From contig JAUIBR010000042.1 in NCBI GenBank assembly GCA_030427705.1, positions 1-59,799 of the forward strand: a stretch of DNA of 59,799 nt, given 5' to 3'. Source of the stretch: a bacterium (GTDB taxonomy: Bacteria > Myxococcota_A > Bradymonadia > Bradymonadales > Bradymonadaceae). Shown piece by piece: positions 42,447 through 51,470 of this stretch. The notes below the pieces were generated by a model that ran no database searches, was not told the DNA's origin, and saw nothing but the letters and a program-made list of their open reading frames with translations. Both the position numbers and the translations under genes were made by a program. Position 1 is the first letter of the stretch, and each line of letters begins with the position of its first letter.

Positions 42447-45400
42447 ATGGCGAATCACTCGGATGATTTTCCGGACGGATTTTCGGATTCGCCCGATGAC
42501 ACTCAGGTTTCGGACCCACTCACGGGTGATTTCGAGAATCTCACTGACCTCGAGGAGTCCACCGATCCCGAGGACGTCGATGCGACGCTAAACTCGGCTC
42601 CCGCTTGGGAGCAATTGGCGGACTTCGTCGAACACACGGCAACGCAAATCGTCGATGAGCTTCTGTTCGAAGACCCAGAAGACGACACCATTCACAGCTT
42701 GGACTTCGACAGTTCAGCGATCGAAGAACTCCATACTGCCCTCACCGAAGAGCCTCCGCCGCCATCGCCGGCGATGGATGCGATTCCAAAGTACGACACC
42801 CAGGAAGTCGAAATCATCGGGTGGGAAGATTCTGCGCCCACGAACCTGATTTTCCGCGCGAAGGAAGACGAACCAGATTTCTTCGGCACGACGGGGATCG
42901 AGCTCGTTGACTTCGAAACGGGTGGGCAGGTCAAAAACGCAGACATCCCTAAGATCGACACGGGCTCATGGGTTCTAGAGGAACTCGAAGCAGCTGGAAA
43001 AGCGGCGCGGCCCGACCGTGCCTTGGGAATCAAGCTGGTCGGCGGTGCCGAGCCAATGCTTCTGCCGGGGTTCTGGGGTCGATATCTGGCTGAGATGAAA
43101 GCCGAGATCATCGCGGAAGACGATCTCCGTCACCGTGCTGCCTACGTCTACGTGTTCAGCAATGTCGTTCGCGGCCTAACAGGCACCCGGCCTGAATTTG
43201 CCACCCAACTTGGTGAGCTTGCGGACGAGAGCGGTGCTGCGTTGCGATCGACACTTTTGGAGCGCATCGCGCGAACCTGGGGCGATGCTGACGAGACCTT
43301 CTTTGAGTTGGTTGGACGGCTCGAACGTCTTGACACGGCAACCGAAGATTCCGTTGCCACCATTCGTCGCTCCTCCATTGCGATGGAGCGTCTGATAGAC
43401 GGCGAGATTCCAGAATCTACGCGGCAACGGCTGCGTGACATGATGATTCCGCCCGAGACGTTCCCGTCGCTGGTCGCGAAAGCCGTCGAAGGTCACGCCT
43501 CCGGAAATCTTGCTGACGCCATCCACGCGTGGCGACGCCTTGGAAAGCACGCACGGACACAACTGCGCGAAGCCAGCGCGACCTTGGTCGGCTACTTCCT
43601 CCAAGGCCATGCTGAGTTCTTCGAGGTGGTATCTGCGGTCCTTAAAGAAGGATCGAAGATTCGCCCACTGCTGCTGACGCTCGAGCGTGAATCGGTCGCG
43701 CGCGCCAGCCGCTTCGAAGAGGCGAGGGCGCTCAAGACGTTGATTGCACAAGACGTAAAGGCTGGGCGTTCACTGGGGACGTTGTCCGAGCAAGATCGCC
43801 AGCGAGTCCAACGCGAGACAGCCGCAAGGCTTGCGCGATTGTCGCGACTCTTGGAGGGCCTCGATGCGGTCGACTTCACAGACACCGTTCTTGAGGGTTT
43901 CGACTCGTACAAAGTGCTCAAGGATGCCGCGTCGCTGGATGCAGACAACCTGCTGATCTTGCGCCACCTTGAGCGTGCGGCGCATGCGCGCGACGATTTC
44001 GATGTGCTTGAGCCGACCCTGGTTACTCAGGCGACGGTTTGCAGCGACCCGGTCGTCAAAGCTCTGACGTGGGAGAAGTTGGCTGCATTGCACGACCTTT
44101 CAGACGGCAGCTTGCACAAGGTTGCGGAGTGTCTGAGTGCGGCGCTACAAGCCGACCCGACCTGCCTGCCAGCGCTCATTTCGCTGGGACAACAGTTGAT
44201 TCTGCACGGGGATTTCGAGCACATGCTCGACCTCAAGGCTGTCCCGCCGGGCGAAGAGGTCCGATCGCTCAATGCCGCATGGCGTCGAGCGGAACTGCTT
44301 GAGCGCACGGGTGGCGATCCGCGCGAAATCCTGTCCCTCTATCGGTCTGGACGGGACGAGAAACCCCAGAGTGTTCACCTCATGTTCTGCGTGGAAAGGG
44401 CTTTGGCCCGCGTCGGCGAATGGCGCGGATTGCGCACGCTCTATGATGCGATCAGCGAGGATGAAAACCGCCTGGGCGACCGATTGCGTGAGTCGACGCT
44501 TCCTGTCGATGACTACCAATTGGCAGTTGAAGCACTGTTGGAAGACGCGCCAGGCGATTTGTATCCGCAGTGGAATGCGTATCTGGACCGTCGATTCGGA
44601 GACAAGGAACCTGGCCAAGACTACGACGAAACGGCCTTGTGGCGCGTGGTGGATCGTGACGTAGCCGAGCGCGATGTCGTCAAAAGCCTGCGCAAAGTTG
44701 AAGCCATTGAGTTCGCCACCCGCGAACAAACCGGTGTGCGACGACGTCGACTTCGAATCTGGCACGCTTTCCTTTCGGAAAACCACGCTGAGGACCGCAC
44801 CGCCGCCGCCGACGCTTATCGCGAACTCTACGATGAGGCGCAGGGCGTCTTCCTGAGGCGTTATGCGGTTCAGGGGCTCTTGCGCACGCAGCAGTTCGGA
44901 TTCCTTGCTGAAAAGCTCATGCACGACGAGCAACCTCTCTGGGGTTGGGGCGTGCCGGAAGTCAATTCCGATATCGCGGACTACGCGGCTCGAATGGCTG
45001 CAGAGCTGCTCGCCTTGGACGGGCAGTACGACGAGGCGCTGGATATCCTTAACGACGTCATGCTTCGCGGCGAGACGATTCAGGATAAGGCTGAGGTTGC
45101 GGAGCGTGCTCTGCATCATGCGATTCGTTCCCAAAAATGGGAACGCGCTTTCCGATTCCTCCCCATTTGTTTCGACGGCGAAGACCCTCGAACGCTCGCT
45201 GAGTTTTCTCGACACCTGGGCGCAAGCTTGGATGACGCGCAGAAGACCCTGTCGCGCTTGGACGAAGCCGGCGGGTTCACGAGCTCCGGCCCCATCGTCA
45301 TCTTGGACGAACTTGAGTTGTCGTACCGCGCGCGTGATTGGAAACGTGCCGCGACGCTGCTCTCTCAGGGCTTAGCCACTGCAGAAGCGGGCAGCATTGG

Positions 45401-48400
45401 TTTCCGTGCGTTCTTGCTTGAGCAAGCGGTCTTGTTGGGCTCGTGGGGGCACGAATCCCCCGAACAGACACTCGCCTGTCTGGATGACCTTTGGAGTCTG
45501 GAGGGCGCAACCCCAGGTATGTCGCCGTTTTTCGCGGTGGCGTCGTTCATTCGTACCTACTCGCGATTGGGTCGAAAAGAGGACCTGGATACCTGGGTTG
45601 AGCACGCGAAAGCCAACTTCACACCTGCCGTGGCCGCGGACCTTGCTGAGGAACAAAACGTGCCGCGCAAAGCGAAGGATGCGGCCAAGTGGTATGCCAA
45701 GCGGGTCGACGAAGTCGCTGAACCACTGCGTCCTTATTATCGTTGGATGCAGGCCACGCTCGAGTGGATGTTCGGTAATCGCAACGGCAAGACCGCACAG
45801 GCTGTGGCAACGGCGACCAGCGAAGGCGACCCAACACACCGCGTCGGCGGATTCCTGACCGCGATTGCGCTGCACGGAAACGACCCAGACGGCTGTGCGC
45901 GTCAGTTGCGACTGCTCCGACGCGCGGGCAACAGCCGACCTGTCCAAGATTGGGCGCTGATTCGCGGTCTGTTCCACATGTCGGCCTCAGAAGGCGCACC
46001 AGACAAGGCGATCGCCTTGATCTTGGAAGACGAGAAGTACCAGAGCTTCTCGTGGTCACCCATCGCGGTTGAGTTACTGGGGCGCTCGCTTAGACGCACC
46101 GTGGCCATCGACCGCTTGCGCGACCGGATTCGATACGCGCAGGGCAAGAGGTCGCTCGCGCTAGAGCTCGCCCAGATTCTAGGCGATGTCGGTATGTTCC
46201 CGCGTCTGGCGCAAGAGGGCGACCCCGCTGCGTTGGTTCGAACCGAACTCTTGGCGGCCCAAGGGGAACGGCCGCATGTGCCGGGTTGGAACATCCAGTT
46301 ACGTCATGAAGACCTCCTTCGATCCATTAATGAAGAAGGACAAGAACAGGTGCGGCGTCGCCTGATGGCATACTTCCAGGAAATCGACGAGGCATTCTGG
46401 GGCTCGCCGTGGTGTCCGATTCGATTGACCCGTGGTGATCTGACGCGATTTGGGCTCAGTGTGTCCGAGCTCGAGGCCCTGAAGGATGCTGTGGCTGGCT
46501 TCGACCACACAGGCGTCGGGTCCGAGGCGCGGCTTCTGGTTGCGCGCCAATTCCAGCGAACAGGGCGTCGAGACGTTGCAGCCGAATTGCGACCGCGCAA
46601 GCCAACAGACGATATCGTTTCAACCGCGTGGAGCCTGCTCAATCACGCAATCGATCCGTTCTCGCGAGACGAAGACGGCATCCGATGGGCACTGGCGCTT
46701 TGGCGCCGTCGCCTTGAAGAATGTGGTTCGGGCATTGCGCCAGAGATTCGTTACGAAATCGGCAAATACCTCGAGCTGCTAGGCGATGAAGACCAGGCGG
46801 TGTCTCAGTACGAAGACGCGCTTGAAGCGAGACCTGCGTTCTTGCCTGCACAGGTTGCGGCTGGGCGTCTGCTGATTCGCCAAGCCCAATGGGAGCGCTT
46901 GGTTCAGGTTACGGAACACCAGATTCAATCGGCTGCGACCGACGAGCTGGAGTCGAGCCTGGCGTTCCGTTTGGCTTACATCTACGACCGTCGTCTGCGC
47001 GACATGCCAGAGGCGTCCGAGAAGGCCGAAGAGTACCTACGGCGTGCGCTGATGAAACGCCCCGGGCACCTGCCATCACTAGAGATGGCGCTTGATATCG
47101 CGTATCGCGCCCGACGTTACGAGGCTGCCTCCGAGTACCTGAAACAGATGGTCGAGGTCACGCGTTCACCACAGTTGAGCGTTGTGTATCGAATCGAGCT
47201 TGCAGACATCCACCATCAGTACCTCAACGATCGCGAAGGCGCGCTGGGTTACTACCATGAGGCGTTGAAGCTGGAACCGGCGAACGTCGCGGCATTCCTT
47301 GGTGTCATTCGGACTGACTTGACCGGCGAGATCGCGCTTGAGGCGATTGAATTCCGGCTGCGTTCAGTGATTAGCGCGCGTGAAGCCGCTGATCTGGGCA
47401 ATCGCGTGTTCGCACTTTGCCGCGTGAATGACCGCGCGCGCGACGTGATGAAGGCCCGATTCAACGACCATTACGCGTTCCACCTGAGCCGACTCGCCGA
47501 GCTCGTCAAGGAATTGCGAATCGACCCGGAATCGATCTCTATCCTTGAGCGTGCCTATCCCGATACCGAATGCCGGTTGGTGGTCCGTATCTTCGAAAGG
47601 GTAGGCCAGCCTCGACCCTTGGTCGGACAAGACCTCATCGACGCTTCGAAAGTGGGCACGGACCCGTTCAGCGAAGGTCGCCTGATTCGAGCGATGCATC
47701 ACGCCTGGAAAGAGCGAGATCTGGAGGCCGTTGGGCTTTTGGCGACTGCACGTGCACGACGTTCTGATAGTCCGGTTGTACGCTCGGCGGAGCTCACCTG
47801 GATGGTTGCTACGCAGTATATGCGTGGTGATCACGAAGCTGCGCTGCACGTTTGCGAGCGATTGCTGACGCAATACATGGACTTCCTGCCTGCCGTGAAG
47901 ATGGCCAAGTTGTTGGCTGAGGACCTCGGTGAGTGGCAGTCGGTCGTCCGCTGGTGCAAGCGTGACGCGCACCTGACCCGTGTCGAGTCCATCGCGCACA
48001 GCGACCGACTCTACGCCAGCGAGATTCAACGCAACCGTTTGGGCGATTTGGACGCCGCCGTCGAGCAGCTCAGGCGCGTGTTGTCGGAGTCTCCGATGCA
48101 CGAGGACGCCTTCGATCGCCTACGTGAATTGCTGAAGATGCGTCGCGAGTTCCCTGAACTTCTCAAGGCCTACGAAAACCGTCTGATTCACGTCACAGAT
48201 GACGAGGACAAGGTCACCTTGCTCAATCAGATGGCGGACATCTCGTTGCAACAGCTCGATGATGGGAAGTCGACGATCGCGTATCTGACGCGGTCATTGG
48301 AGACGAATCCCAAGCAGCGTCGCCGCTTGCGACAGATTGGTGAGTTGTACGAGGCCGCGCGCCAGTTTGAGCGTGCCATCGCTTGCTATCGGTCGGCCAT

Positions 48401-49796
48401 CAAGCTGACCGAAGACCGCCAACTATTGCATCATTTGTGGTCACACGTGGGTTGGTTGCTCGAATCCGAGTTGATGAACTATGGCGACGCGAAAGCCGCA
48501 TACCTTGAGGCTTTGAAGCTCCAACCTGAGGACGGAAACGCCCTGACCGCGCTTGCTCGCGTCTGTGAAATGCGCATGGAACTCCAGGAGTCGATTCAGT
48601 TCCTCAACAAGGTTTTGCAGGTCTCTAGCGACAGTAACACGCTGCGAAACGCACGCGTCAGCATCGTGCGCGTACAGGGCAAGGCGGGCTCGGACCTTGG
48701 TGTTATCTTGCAGTCATCACGGCGATTGCTGCTCCATCACCCTGAGTATCTGGACGCTGTTGATGATGTGCGAAGTCGGCTAATTCGCGCTGGCCGAGAG
48801 ACGGATATCTCTGAGTATTTCCGGGGAATCGCGTTTGAAGCGCTGCAACAATCGCCTCGACAGGGGCTTGCTGCGCACTATGAAATCTCCAAACGGCTTG
48901 GCCTGATGGACCGCGCCTTCCAGATGGCTTCGTTGGCCTACCACGAAGGTAGCTCCGACGAATCGATGGCCCAGTTCTACCATAGCCAAGCCTCACCACG
49001 TCGCTGGCCACGTCGGGCGATTCCCAACGAGATGACTGCCGGCTTGATGCCGGAGGCTCTCGTCGCGCCATTTGTGGAACTCCTGCGCCTGTCCCGCGAT
49101 GGGATTGAGGAAGCGATGGGTGGCGCGGAAGCGAGCAAGTACATCAAGCGCAGCAATCGCATTAAGGAGAATCGAAACGCAGGCGTAGAGCTTGCGATGC
49201 GCTGGCCGGCACTCTACGGGCTTGAGCTGCGCGACGCGTATATGGTGAACAAGCCGCTTGAAGATGGCTCAGAGGTCGTCTTAGACGGCGGTGTACGGTT
49301 GGTTTTGGACAAACGCTGGGAAACAACCAGCGAACCGACCGAACTGCTGGTTGCGTTGGGAAGAAAGCTGGCGGCGTTGTCGATGGGCGTAGGTCCATGG
49401 ATGCAGATGAAACGCAGCGAGCAGGTTGGCGTGTTTGCTGTCGTTGTGTCGCGGTTTGTTTCCGGATGGACCCTGGCGAATCTCGATCTACCGAAAGAGT
49501 TCAGCGTTCCGCGTCTCACAAAATGGGTACAACGCAAAGGCGACCGAGTCGCCCCGTATGCCCTTGAAATCTCGGGCCGATTCGGGCTGGTTGCCATCGA
49601 AGAACAGTTCACAAACCTAAACGTAGCCTGTGAAAGACTCGCGTTGATCGTTTTGGACGATTCTGGAAAGGCACTTCGTGCATCCAACTTGGACCCCTCT
49701 CAGCGAACGCTGGGGTCGCCCGAGTTCTTGTTCCTGTTTGGACGCGCGGCCGAAGCGATTCGCAACCATGTGGGTGTTGCGATTAGCGAGTATTAG
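42447..49796 (+). CDS. Giant TPR/alpha-solenoid protein
   Basis: A 2449-residue cytoplasmic-looking protein with no signal peptide or TM helix. Residues 1-180 are acidic and disordered (DDFPDGFSDSPDDTQVSDPL). From about 220 to 2150 it is repeated helix pairs; clear TPR units include DQAVSQYEDALEARPAFLPA, EGALGYYHEALKLEPANVAA and GDAKAAYLEALKLQPEDGNA. The final ~300 residues form a different, mixed domain (RLVLDKRWETTSEPTELLVA). Similar giant TPR proteins occur in myxobacteria, mostly uncharacterised. Its stop overlaps the start of the alpha/beta-hydrolase gene by one base (TAGTG), implying coupled production. Confidence 0.88.
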   Translation: MANHSDDFPDGFSDSPDDTQVSDPLTGDFENLTDLEESTDPEDVDATLNSAPAWEQLADFVEHTATQIVDELLFEDPEDDTIHSLDFDSSAIEELHTALTEEPPPPSPAMDAIPKYDTQEVEIIGWEDSAPTNLIFRAKEDEPDFFGTTGIELVDFETGGQVKNADIPKIDTGSWVLEELEAAGKAARPDRALGIKLVGGAEPMLLPGFWGRYLAEMKAEIIAEDDLRHRAAYVYVFSNVVRGLTGTRPEFATQLGELADESGAALRSTLLERIARTWGDADETFFELVGRLERLDTATEDSVATIRRSSIAMERLIDGEIPESTRQRLRDMMIPPETFPSLVAKAVEGHASGNLADAIHAWRRLGKHARTQLREASATLVGYFLQGHAEFFEVVSAVLKEGSKIRPLLLTLERESVARASRFEEARALKTLIAQDVKAGRSLGTLSEQDRQRVQRETAARLARLSRLLEGLDAVDFTDTVLEGFDSYKVLKDAASLDADNLLILRHLERAAHARDDFDVLEPTLVTQATVCSDPVVKALTWEKLAALHDLSDGSLHKVAECLSAALQADPTCLPALISLGQQLILHGDFEHMLDLKAVPPGEEVRSLNAAWRRAELLERTGGDPREILSLYRSGRDEKPQSVHLMFCVERALARVGEWRGLRTLYDAISEDENRLGDRLRESTLPVDDYQLAVEALLEDAPGDLYPQWNAYLDRRFGDKEPGQDYDETALWRVVDRDVAERDVVKSLRKVEAIEFATREQTGVRRRRLRIWHAFLSENHAEDRTAAADAYRELYDEAQGVFLRRYAVQGLLRTQQFGFLAEKLMHDEQPLWGWGVPEVNSDIADYAARMAAELLALDGQYDEALDILNDVMLRGETIQDKAEVAERALHHAIRSQKWERAFRFLPICFDGEDPRTLAEFSRHLGASLDDAQKTLSRLDEAGGFTSSGPIVILDELELSYRARDWKRAATLLSQGLATAEAGSIGFRAFLLEQAVLLGSWGHESPEQTLACLDDLWSLEGATPGMSPFFAVASFIRTYSRLGRKEDLDTWVEHAKANFTPAVAADLAEEQNVPRKAKDAAKWYAKRVDEVAEPLRPYYRWMQATLEWMFGNRNGKTAQAVATATSEGDPTHRVGGFLTAIALHGNDPDGCARQLRLLRRAGNSRPVQDWALIRGLFHMSASEGAPDKAIALILEDEKYQSFSWSPIAVELLGRSLRRTVAIDRLRDRIRYAQGKRSLALELAQILGDVGMFPRLAQEGDPAALVRTELLAAQGERPHVPGWNIQLRHEDLLRSINEEGQEQVRRRLMAYFQEIDEAFWGSPWCPIRLTRGDLTRFGLSVSELEALKDAVAGFDHTGVGSEARLLVARQFQRTGRRDVAAELRPRKPTDDIVSTAWSLLNHAIDPFSRDEDGIRWALALWRRRLEECGSGIAPEIRYEIGKYLELLGDEDQAVSQYEDALEARPAFLPAQVAAGRLLIRQAQWERLVQVTEHQIQSAATDELESSLAFRLAYIYDRRLRDMPEASEKAEEYLRRALMKRPGHLPSLEMALDIAYRARRYEAASEYLKQMVEVTRSPQLSVVYRIELADIHHQYLNDREGALGYYHEALKLEPANVAAFLGVIRTDLTGEIALEAIEFRLRSVISAREAADLGNRVFALCRVNDRARDVMKARFNDHYAFHLSRLAELVKELRIDPESISILERAYPDTECRLVVRIFERVGQPRPLVGQDLIDASKVGTDPFSEGRLIRAMHHAWKERDLEAVGLLATARARRSDSPVVRSAELTWMVATQYMRGDHEAALHVCERLLTQYMDFLPAVKMAKLLAEDLGEWQSVVRWCKRDAHLTRVESIAHSDRLYASEIQRNRLGDLDAAVEQLRRVLSESPMHEDAFDRLRELLKMRREFPELLKAYENRLIHVTDDEDKVTLLNQMADISLQQLDDGKSTIAYLTRSLETNPKQRRRLRQIGELYEAARQFERAIACYRSAIKLTEDRQLLHHLWSHVGWLLESELMNYGDAKAAYLEALKLQPEDGNALTALARVCEMRMELQESIQFLNKVLQVSSDSNTLRNARVSIVRVQGKAGSDLGVILQSSRRLLLHHPEYLDAVDDVRSRLIRAGRETDISEYFRGIAFEALQQSPRQGLAAHYEISKRLGLMDRAFQMASLAYHEGSSDESMAQFYHSQASPRRWPRRAIPNEMTAGLMPEALVAPFVELLRLSRDGIEEAMGGAEASKYIKRSNRIKENRNAGVELAMRWPALYGLELRDAYMVNKPLEDGSEVVLDGGVRLVLDKRWETTSEPTELLVALGRKLAALSMGVGPWMQMKRSEQVGVFAVVVSRFVSGWTLANLDLPKEFSVPRLTKWVQRKGDRVAPYALEISGRFGLVAIEEQFTNLNVACERLALIVLDDSGKALRASNLDPSQRTLGSPEFLFLFGRAAEAIRNHVGVAISEY

Positions 49797-50539
49797 TGAG
49801 CCTAAACCACGAAGTCTACGGGGACGGCGAACACCTGGTCCTGGGCATTCATGGATGGGGCGGTGGCTACCAGACTTTTGTGCCCGTCTCACAGTTGATG
49901 GGGCCCAATTTCCAGATCTACTCGCCCGATATGCCGGGCTACGGCGGCTCGCCCGCGCTGACGGACTGGACCGTGGATGCGATGCGCCAGGCGGTCGTCG
50001 AATTCGTCGATTCGATGCCTGAAGGGCAGATTACGTTGTTGGGGAATTGCTCGGGCGCCATCTTCGGGATGCTCGCCGTGCAAGCCCGCCCCGAACGGTT
50101 CCGGAAACTGATTCTCATCGACCCGTTTGCCTACTTCCCCTGGTACTTCAGATTGATGACCGCGCCACTGATTGGGCGATTCATCTATATGTTCACGTTC
50201 GCCAATCCCATCGGACGTTTCTTGACGAACCTCGGGTTGGCCTCCAAGCGCACCGAAGAAACCGACCTGACCAATTCGTTTTCCAAGTTGGACCACAATA
50301 TGGTCTACGAGCACCTGCTGATGCTGAAGAAGATTGGCTCGTTCGAGACCTTCTCGGACCTGTCAGACCACCCAATTCAGCTATGCATCGGCGAGAAGAC
50401 CTTCGGTGCAATTCGCCACTCGGTGAAGTTGTGGAAGTCGATCTGGCCAGACGCGTCGGTCATCGAGCTGAAAGGGGCAGGGCATTTGCCGATTCAAGAG
50501 GCTACGGGCGCGCTGGTTGGACTGCTCGAATCTGCCTGA
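49796..50539 (+). CDS. Alpha/beta-hydrolase with Cys at the nucleophile elbow
   Basis: A 247-residue alpha/beta-hydrolase fold. VLGIHGWGGGYQTF is the oxyanion HG region; YSPDMPGYGGSPAL follows. The nucleophile elbow reads LLGNCSGAIFG, so Cys85 replaces the usual Ser. The catalytic acid strand reads PIQLCIGEKTFGA, where GxxD normally ends in Asp but here has Thr. The His is present in LKGAGHLPIQEA. Cys nucleophiles occur in dienelactone hydrolase and relatives; loss of the acid makes ordinary esterase activity doubtful. GTG 49796 overlaps the TPR gene stop. Confidence 0.8.
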   Translation: MSLNHEVYGDGEHLVLGIHGWGGGYQTFVPVSQLMGPNFQIYSPDMPGYGGSPALTDWTVDAMRQAVVEFVDSMPEGQITLLGNCSGAIFGMLAVQARPERFRKLILIDPFAYFPWYFRLMTAPLIGRFIYMFTFANPIGRFLTNLGLASKRTEETDLTNSFSKLDHNMVYEHLLMLKKIGSFETFSDLSDHPIQLCIGEKTFGAIRHSVKLWKSIWPDASVIELKGAGHLPIQEATGALVGLLESA

Positions 50540-50718
50540 AATTTCTGGAAAATCGCATGAGGCGATCGCTTTGTCCGACTCACCGTGCACTTTTTTCATA
50601 CAAGGCGAATTGGAGGGTTGTTTGTGCAAGTCCTTGAGATCTTGGTTTCTTTGGAATGTACGTGCATGTAGGCGGGGTTAGCCTTTACGCAGGGTTACGG
50701 GAAACCTCGATTTTTTAG

Positions 50719-50747
50719 TTGAGCCAGCGGTATCGCTACCCTATAGT
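50719..50747 (+). promoter_or_regulatory. Promoter of a short leader/sRNA before the YqiA-like gene
   Basis: TTGAGC (50719-50724), exactly 17 bases, then TATAGT (50742-50747, 5 of 6 to consensus). The predicted start near 50754 would give a ~57-nt RNA ending at the terminator at 50783. That RNA contains an 18-codon ORF (50761-50817, MKDYGGSKLPCTGGFFLF) without a clear ribosome-binding site; its translation is speculative. Confidence 0.5.
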
Positions 50748-50782
50748 CTCTCTACACGGCATGAAGGATTATGGGGGAAGCA

Positions 50783-50813
50783 AGCTACCTTGTACGGGTG
50801 GCTTTTTTCTTTT
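50783..50813 (+). terminator. Intrinsic terminator/attenuator upstream of the YqiA-like gene
   Basis: Stem AGCTACC/GGTGGCT (7 bp, one wobble; an eighth T-G pair possible) around a short loop, followed by six T and a further T-rich run. It lies 22-50 nt before ATG 50835, so it either ends a small RNA or attenuates the downstream gene. It could also be the far terminator of the hydrolase gene ending at 50539. Confidence 0.75.
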
Positions 50814-50834
50814 CTAAGCGAGTTTTGCACACAA

Positions 50835-51470
50835 ATGAGCGAACGCTTCGCCTACCTGCATGGTTTTGGGTCCGGTCCAACGTCCAAAAAAAGGACAGAA
50901 ATGTCGCGCCACTTCGCGACAATCGATCGAAACCTGCCACTTCTTGACCTAAATCGCCCCTCATTCGGGACCATGACATACACCTCGATTTTGGACTCTC
51001 TATTCGAGGAGTTTCCAGAAGATGGGAAACCACTGAACCTCTTCGGGTCCAGCATGGGCGGTTATCTTTCGTCCCGATGGGCTGAGCTTCGTCCCAAGCA
51101 AATCAATAAGATGCTTCTGATGTGCCCCGCGTTTGACCTGGTTGGTCGCTGGCCAGCGTTGATGGGTGATGAGGCATTTGCGAATTGGGAATCGGACGGA
51201 TTTGCCTATTTTGAGGACCGATTCGGCAAGCTAACCCCGCTGCACTGGGAGTTTGTTGTCGACGCGCGCAAGCACACGCGGACTCCGGAATTCGACCACG
51301 AGACGGTGATTGTTCACGGTGTGAATGATGACGTCGTACCCATCGATCTATCCCGTGCGGTCGCTCAGGAGCGCGACAACGTTACCCTGATTGAAGTGGA
51401 AGATGACCACTTCCTTGCCCACAGCATGGATACGATCTGGGGTGCAGCGCGAGATTTATTCGGTCTCTAG
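50835..51470 (+). CDS. YqiA/YcfP-like alpha/beta-fold esterase
   Basis: A 211-residue protein from ATG 50835 (MSERFAYLHGFGSGPTSKK). The LHGFGSGP opening is typical of YqiA/YcfP-type esterases; the nucleophile elbow is LFGSSMGGYLSS; IVHGVNDDVVPID supplies Asp and VEDDHFLAHSM the His. The triad is complete, so hydrolysis of small esters or thioesters is likely; the physiological substrate is unknown. Its stop overlaps the convergent acyl-CoA ligase gene by 4 nt. Confidence 0.85.
   Translation: MSERFAYLHGFGSGPTSKKRTEMSRHFATIDRNLPLLDLNRPSFGTMTYTSILDSLFEEFPEDGKPLNLFGSSMGGYLSSRWAELRPKQINKMLLMCPAFDLVGRWPALMGDEAFANWESDGFAYFEDRFGKLTPLHWEFVVDARKHTRTPEFDHETVIVHGVNDDVVPIDLSRAVAQERDNVTLIEVEDDHFLAHSMDTIWGAARDLFGL

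Noticed and set aside
44145-45215. Minus-strand 356-residue open frame
   Set aside because: It is antisense to the giant TPR gene and has no recognisable motif.
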